From the NCBI RefSeq assembly GCF_014648395.1, contig NZ_BMRA01000004.1, positions 357,394 through 421,393 of the forward strand: DNA of 64,000 nt, in the 5' to 3' direction. This stretch comes from Micromonospora fulviviridis (lineage in GTDB: Bacteria; Actinomycetota; Actinomycetes; Mycobacteriales; Micromonosporaceae). The notes beneath the pieces were generated by a model. It ran no database searches. It was not told where the DNA came from and saw only the letters and a list, made by a program, of their open reading frames with translations. The translations under genes were made by a program, and so were the position numbers. Below are positions 62,973-64,000 of this stretch, in pieces (the stretch's first letter is position 1; every line of letters begins with the position of its first letter).

Positions 62973-63290
62973 GGGCCTCCTCCTCGTCGCCGGACGGCAG
63001 CTCTGTATAGAGCACCTGGACCCGCCGTTGGGTTCGCGACGCCGAGCCTCGTCTGCCGCAAAAATCTCACTGGTCTCTCAGGCTAACCATGTTTGTCGTT
63101 GTCGCCGACCCCCGCAGGCGGTCGGCCGGTTACGCCCGGAATATTCGCCGGACCGGGGGACGCGTGACCGGCCCGTAGGCGGGTAGCCCCGTCCCGGCCC
63201 CTGTCGCGCGGGCGGCGGGAAGGGGAGCCCCGGGGCCGGGCGCCGTCCCACCTCGTGGCGGCGGGCGCGAGGCGTGACCCGCCGGCGAGG

Positions 63291-63296
63291 TACACT
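63291..63296 (+). promoter_or_regulatory. -10 box of the leuS leader transcript
   Basis: TACACT ends seven bases before the leader peptide ATG at 63304, so the leader peptide itself is probably leaderless. No strong -35 at 17 bases distance. Confidence 0.6.
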
Positions 63297-63303
63297 GCCG
63301 GTC

Positions 63304-63342
63304 ATGGCCGGAGTCTTCCTGCTTCTTACCGAGCCGTGCTGA
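63304..63342 (+). CDS. Leucine leader peptide MAGVFLLLTEPC
   Basis: A 12-codon open frame with three consecutive Leu codons, CTG CTT CTT (63319-63327). CTT is rare in this G+C-rich sequence, so two in a row would slow a ribosome when charged tRNA-Leu is scarce. The stop at 63340-63342 lies in the left arm of the first hairpin. Layout matches the amino-acid attenuators of actinobacteria. It reads directly into the attenuator hairpins and then leuS. Confidence 0.85.
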   Translation: MAGVFLLLTEPC

Positions 63343-63394
63343 TGCGCTGAGCGCGCGACAGCACGGCGGCCCCTCCTGCGCGAGGGGCTTTTTT
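63333..63394 (+). terminator. Transcription attenuator in front of leuS
   Basis: Hairpin one: GCCGTGCTG (63333-63341) with CAGCACGGC (63359-63367). Hairpin two: GCCCCTC (63369-63375) with GAGGGGC (63382-63388), loop of six, followed by six Ts (63389-63394), a true intrinsic terminator. The only such T-tailed hairpin seen in the window. A ribosome stalled on the Leu codons would cover 63333-63341, breaking hairpin one and freeing its right arm. Confidence 0.85.
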
Positions 63395-63448
63395 GTGCCC
63401 GCAGCAGACCTCCCATATCCGACATGACCCGCGCCGAGGAGACACGCC

Positions 63449-64000
63449 ATGAGTGAGGCAGCCGCACCGGCGACCGACATCCCCCCGTTCCGGTACACCG
63501 CCGCCCTGGCCGAGGAGATCGAGCACCGCTGGCAGGACACCTGGGAGCGGGAGGGCACCTTCCACGCGCCGAACCCGACCGGCCCGCTGGCCGACCCGGA
63601 CCACCCGCGGGCGGGCGCCGAGAAGCTGTACGTGCTGGACATGTTCCCCTACCCGTCCGGCGCCGGCCTGCACGTCGGCCACCCGCTGGGCTACATCGGC
63701 ACCGACTGCTACGCCCGCTACCAGCGGATGGCCGGGCGCAACGTGCTGCACGCGATGGGCTTCGACGCGTTCGGCCTGCCCGCCGAGCAGTACGCGGTGC
63801 AGACCGGCACCCACCCGCGGACCACCACCGAGGCGAACATCGAGCGGTTCAAGGCGCAGCTGCGCCGGCTGGGGCTGGCCCACGACGAGCGGCGTTCGGT
63901 GGCGACCATCGACACCGGCTTCTACCGCTGGACCCAGTGGATCTTCCTGCAGATCTTCAACTCCTGGTACGACGCGGAGGCGAAGAAGGCCCGGCCGATC
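63449..64000 (+). CDS. leuS: Leucyl-tRNA synthetase, N-terminal part, cut by window edge
   Basis: 184 codons visible. [20 protein letters not shown] starts the family, [19 protein letters not shown] contains the class I HIGH motif (HVGH), and [20 protein letters not shown] the ATP/leucine pocket; the KMSKS motif and editing domain lie past the edge. ATG 63449 has GAGGAGAC seven bases upstream. Downstream of the leader-peptide attenuator, so charging level of tRNA-Leu should control its expression. Confidence 0.96.
   Translation, partial: MSEAAAPATDIPPFRYTAALAEEIEHRWQDTWEREGTFHAPNPTGPLADPDHPRAGAEKLYVLDMFPYPSGAGLHVGHPLGYIGTDCYARYQRMAGRNVLHAMGFDAFGLPAEQYAVQTGTHPRTTTEANIERFKAQLRRLGLAHDERRSVATIDTGFYRWTQWIFLQIFNSWYDAEAKKARPI

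Noticed and set aside
63252..63448. T-box riboswitch upstream of leuS
   Set aside because: No T-box or specifier loop; a leader peptide with Leu codons and a terminator explains the region better.

Overview
The window is about 73% G+C, has dense genes with third codon positions that are almost all G or C, uses many GTG starts, and often shows no Shine-Dalgarno sequence. Gene families and order (PknL beside the Rv2175c-type DNA-binding protein, class II DAHP synthase, a LexA-type ImuA'/ImuB/DnaE2 cassette, a CBM2 chitinase, carotenoid tailoring genes) point to an actinomycete, most likely a Micromonospora or close relative in the Micromonosporaceae. The species cannot be named from the sequence alone. 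It looks like chromosomal DNA. I see no insertion sequence, prophage, tRNA, rRNA or CRISPR array.

Layout. 1-5.3 kb: a membrane protein cut by the window edge, a long-chain acyl-CoA ligase, then a SRPBCC protein, a Cys-motif protein, ROK glucokinase and an endonuclease/phosphatase-fold protein. 5.3-9.4 kb: an intergenic region with two inverted repeats, then a flavin monooxygenase coupled to an alpha/beta-hydrolase, and trehalose-6-phosphate synthase. 9.6-18 kb: a two-helix membrane protein, a PlsC-type acyltransferase, a giant zinc-ribbon/cyclase/ATPase regulator, an MFS exporter divergent from a 58-residue repeat peptide (WAGPGY units), and a Crp-family regulator. 18-29.7 kb: metabolism (phosphofructokinase with the pyrophosphate-type signature, ProC, threonine dehydratase, DAHP synthase, threonine aldolase) mixed with secreted enzymes (SGNH hydrolase, GH18 chitinase) and a lipoprotein. 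29.8-36.8 kb: endonuclease IV, PknL, Rv2175c homologue, polyprenyl synthase, a HTH protein, MetF and a CDP-alcohol phosphotransferase.

36.8-44 kb: a seven-gene minus-strand operon starting with a TetR regulator and ending with a phytoene-desaturase-like enzyme. Nearly all junctions are four-base stop/start overlaps, and it carries CrtA-like, CruF-like and CruG-like carotenoid genes. A flavin monooxygenase is divergent from it across an elaborate palindromic operator. 44-46.8 kb: a three-gene flavin electron-transfer set (ApbE, FMN-binding protein, ferric-reductase-like flavocytochrome). 46.9-53.9 kb: a SOS box, a long structured leader, a HEPN-domain protein, ImuA', ImuB and DnaE2, i.e. a damage-inducible mutagenesis cassette, with DinB 2.3 kb further on. 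57.5-63 kb: a DUF3040 protein convergent with a MoxR-DUF58-transglutaminase operon whose last gene is split by a frameshift. 63.3-64 kb: leuS, preceded by a complete leader-peptide attenuator (three consecutive Leu codons, terminator hairpin, six Ts).

Three window-wide patterns deserve attention. Related long palindromes sit at three convergent gene junctions. About a dozen genes have a TANNNT -10 box only 6-8 bases before the start codon, implying leaderless mRNAs. Strong GC hairpins mark many gene ends.
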